From Amycolatopsis jejuensis (GTDB taxonomy: Bacteria > Actinomycetota > Actinomycetes > Mycobacteriales > Pseudonocardiaceae): DNA of 5,275 bases. The translations under genes were made by a program, and so were the position numbers. Shown here in pieces: positions 5,158 through 5,275 of the stretch (the stretch's first letter is position 1; the number at the start of each line of letters is the position of its first letter). The DNA lies in contig NZ_JNYZ01000073.1 in assembly GCF_000717335.1 (NCBI RefSeq), positions 1 to 5,275 on the forward strand. Reading direction: 5' to 3'. A model generated the notes under the pieces. The model was not told the origin of the DNA. It made no database searches and worked only from the letters and a program-made list of their open reading frames with translations.

Positions 5158-5275
5158 TCAGCCGAGCAGCAGGCCGTTGCCGCCCGCGACGGCGTTGTCG
5201 AACCGCTTGCTGATCTCCGCCCAGTTGAAAATGTTCCACAGCGCCTTGACGTAATCCGGCTTCACGTTCTTGTAA
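5158..5275 (-). CDS. sodA: Superoxide dismutase (Mn/Fe type), C-terminal part (partial at window edge)
   Basis: The enzyme converts superoxide to hydrogen peroxide and oxygen in the cytoplasm, using a Mn or Fe ion. The last 38 codons are present: [20 protein letters not shown], then ISKRF and a short tail [12 protein letters not shown] before [17 protein letters not shown]...NW is the conserved C-terminal helix region (YxNxRPxYxxxxWNxxNW) of Mn/Fe superoxide dismutases, just after the DxWEHAYY metal-binding segment, which lies outside the window. The metal cannot be decided from this part, so the symbol is by family convention. The gene is followed by a strong terminator at 5112-5147 and converges on the LacI remnant, whose open frame overlaps its last 56 bp in antisense. 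Confidence 0.92.
   Translation of the reverse strand, partial: YKNVKPDYVKALWNIFNWAEISKRFDNAVAGGNGLLLG

Noticed and set aside
4631..5239. Minus-strand 202-codon frame opposite the LacI sensor domain
   Set aside because: Composition is Arg/Ala/Ser/Pro-rich with no family features. The plus-strand LacI homology explains this DNA.

Overview
The window is very GC-rich and its genes carry strongly G/C-biased third codon positions. Together with the protein families present (an actinobacterial-type histidinol dehydrogenase N-terminus, DUF3040 and Rv1733c-like small membrane proteins, Mn/Fe superoxide dismutase), this points to an actinomycete chromosome, most likely Pseudonocardiaceae such as Amycolatopsis. 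The genus is inferred from general resemblance and was not tested.

Layout, left to right. (1) 1-171, minus: 5' end of hisD (histidinol dehydrogenase), cut by the window edge. A small unrecognised CDS (155-442, minus) overlaps its start by 17 bp. Just upstream, about 417-569 on the minus strand, is a short relic of a ROK-family sugar kinase or regulator. (2) 580-1164, minus: a complete XRE helix-turn-helix regulator with a C-terminal cupin domain, followed by a 247-bp divergent intergenic region with clustered inverted repeats that look like an operator. (3) 1412-1693, plus: a small DUF3040 membrane protein. It converges, with only 2 bp between stop codons, on an Rv1733c-like two-helix membrane protein (1696-2178, minus). 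(4) 2300-3856, minus: an intact flavin-dependent GMC oxidoreductase of 518 aa with a good ribosome binding site. (5) 3866-5090: two ruined genes joined head to head. On the minus strand is the C-terminal part of a second GMC (choline-dehydrogenase-like) enzyme. On the plus strand is a LacI-family sugar-responsive repressor with frameshifts and most of its DNA-binding domain missing. (6) 5112-5147: an intrinsic terminator serving the minus-strand superoxide dismutase gene, whose last 38 codons (5158-5275) enter from the right edge.

How it fits together. The right half reads as the remains of a sugar or alcohol oxidation locus: a LacI regulator divergent from a two-gene GMC dehydrogenase operon. 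A deletion appears to have removed the regulator's N-terminus, the shared promoter region and the first enzyme's FAD domain. It left the second GMC gene intact but probably without its original promoter. The left half combines a housekeeping histidine gene with an apparently autoregulated XRE-cupin gene and a ROK relic. I see no mobile element, RNA gene, CRISPR array or convincing new multi-gene system. The notable content is gene decay in an accessory segment between two conserved genes, hisD and the superoxide dismutase gene.
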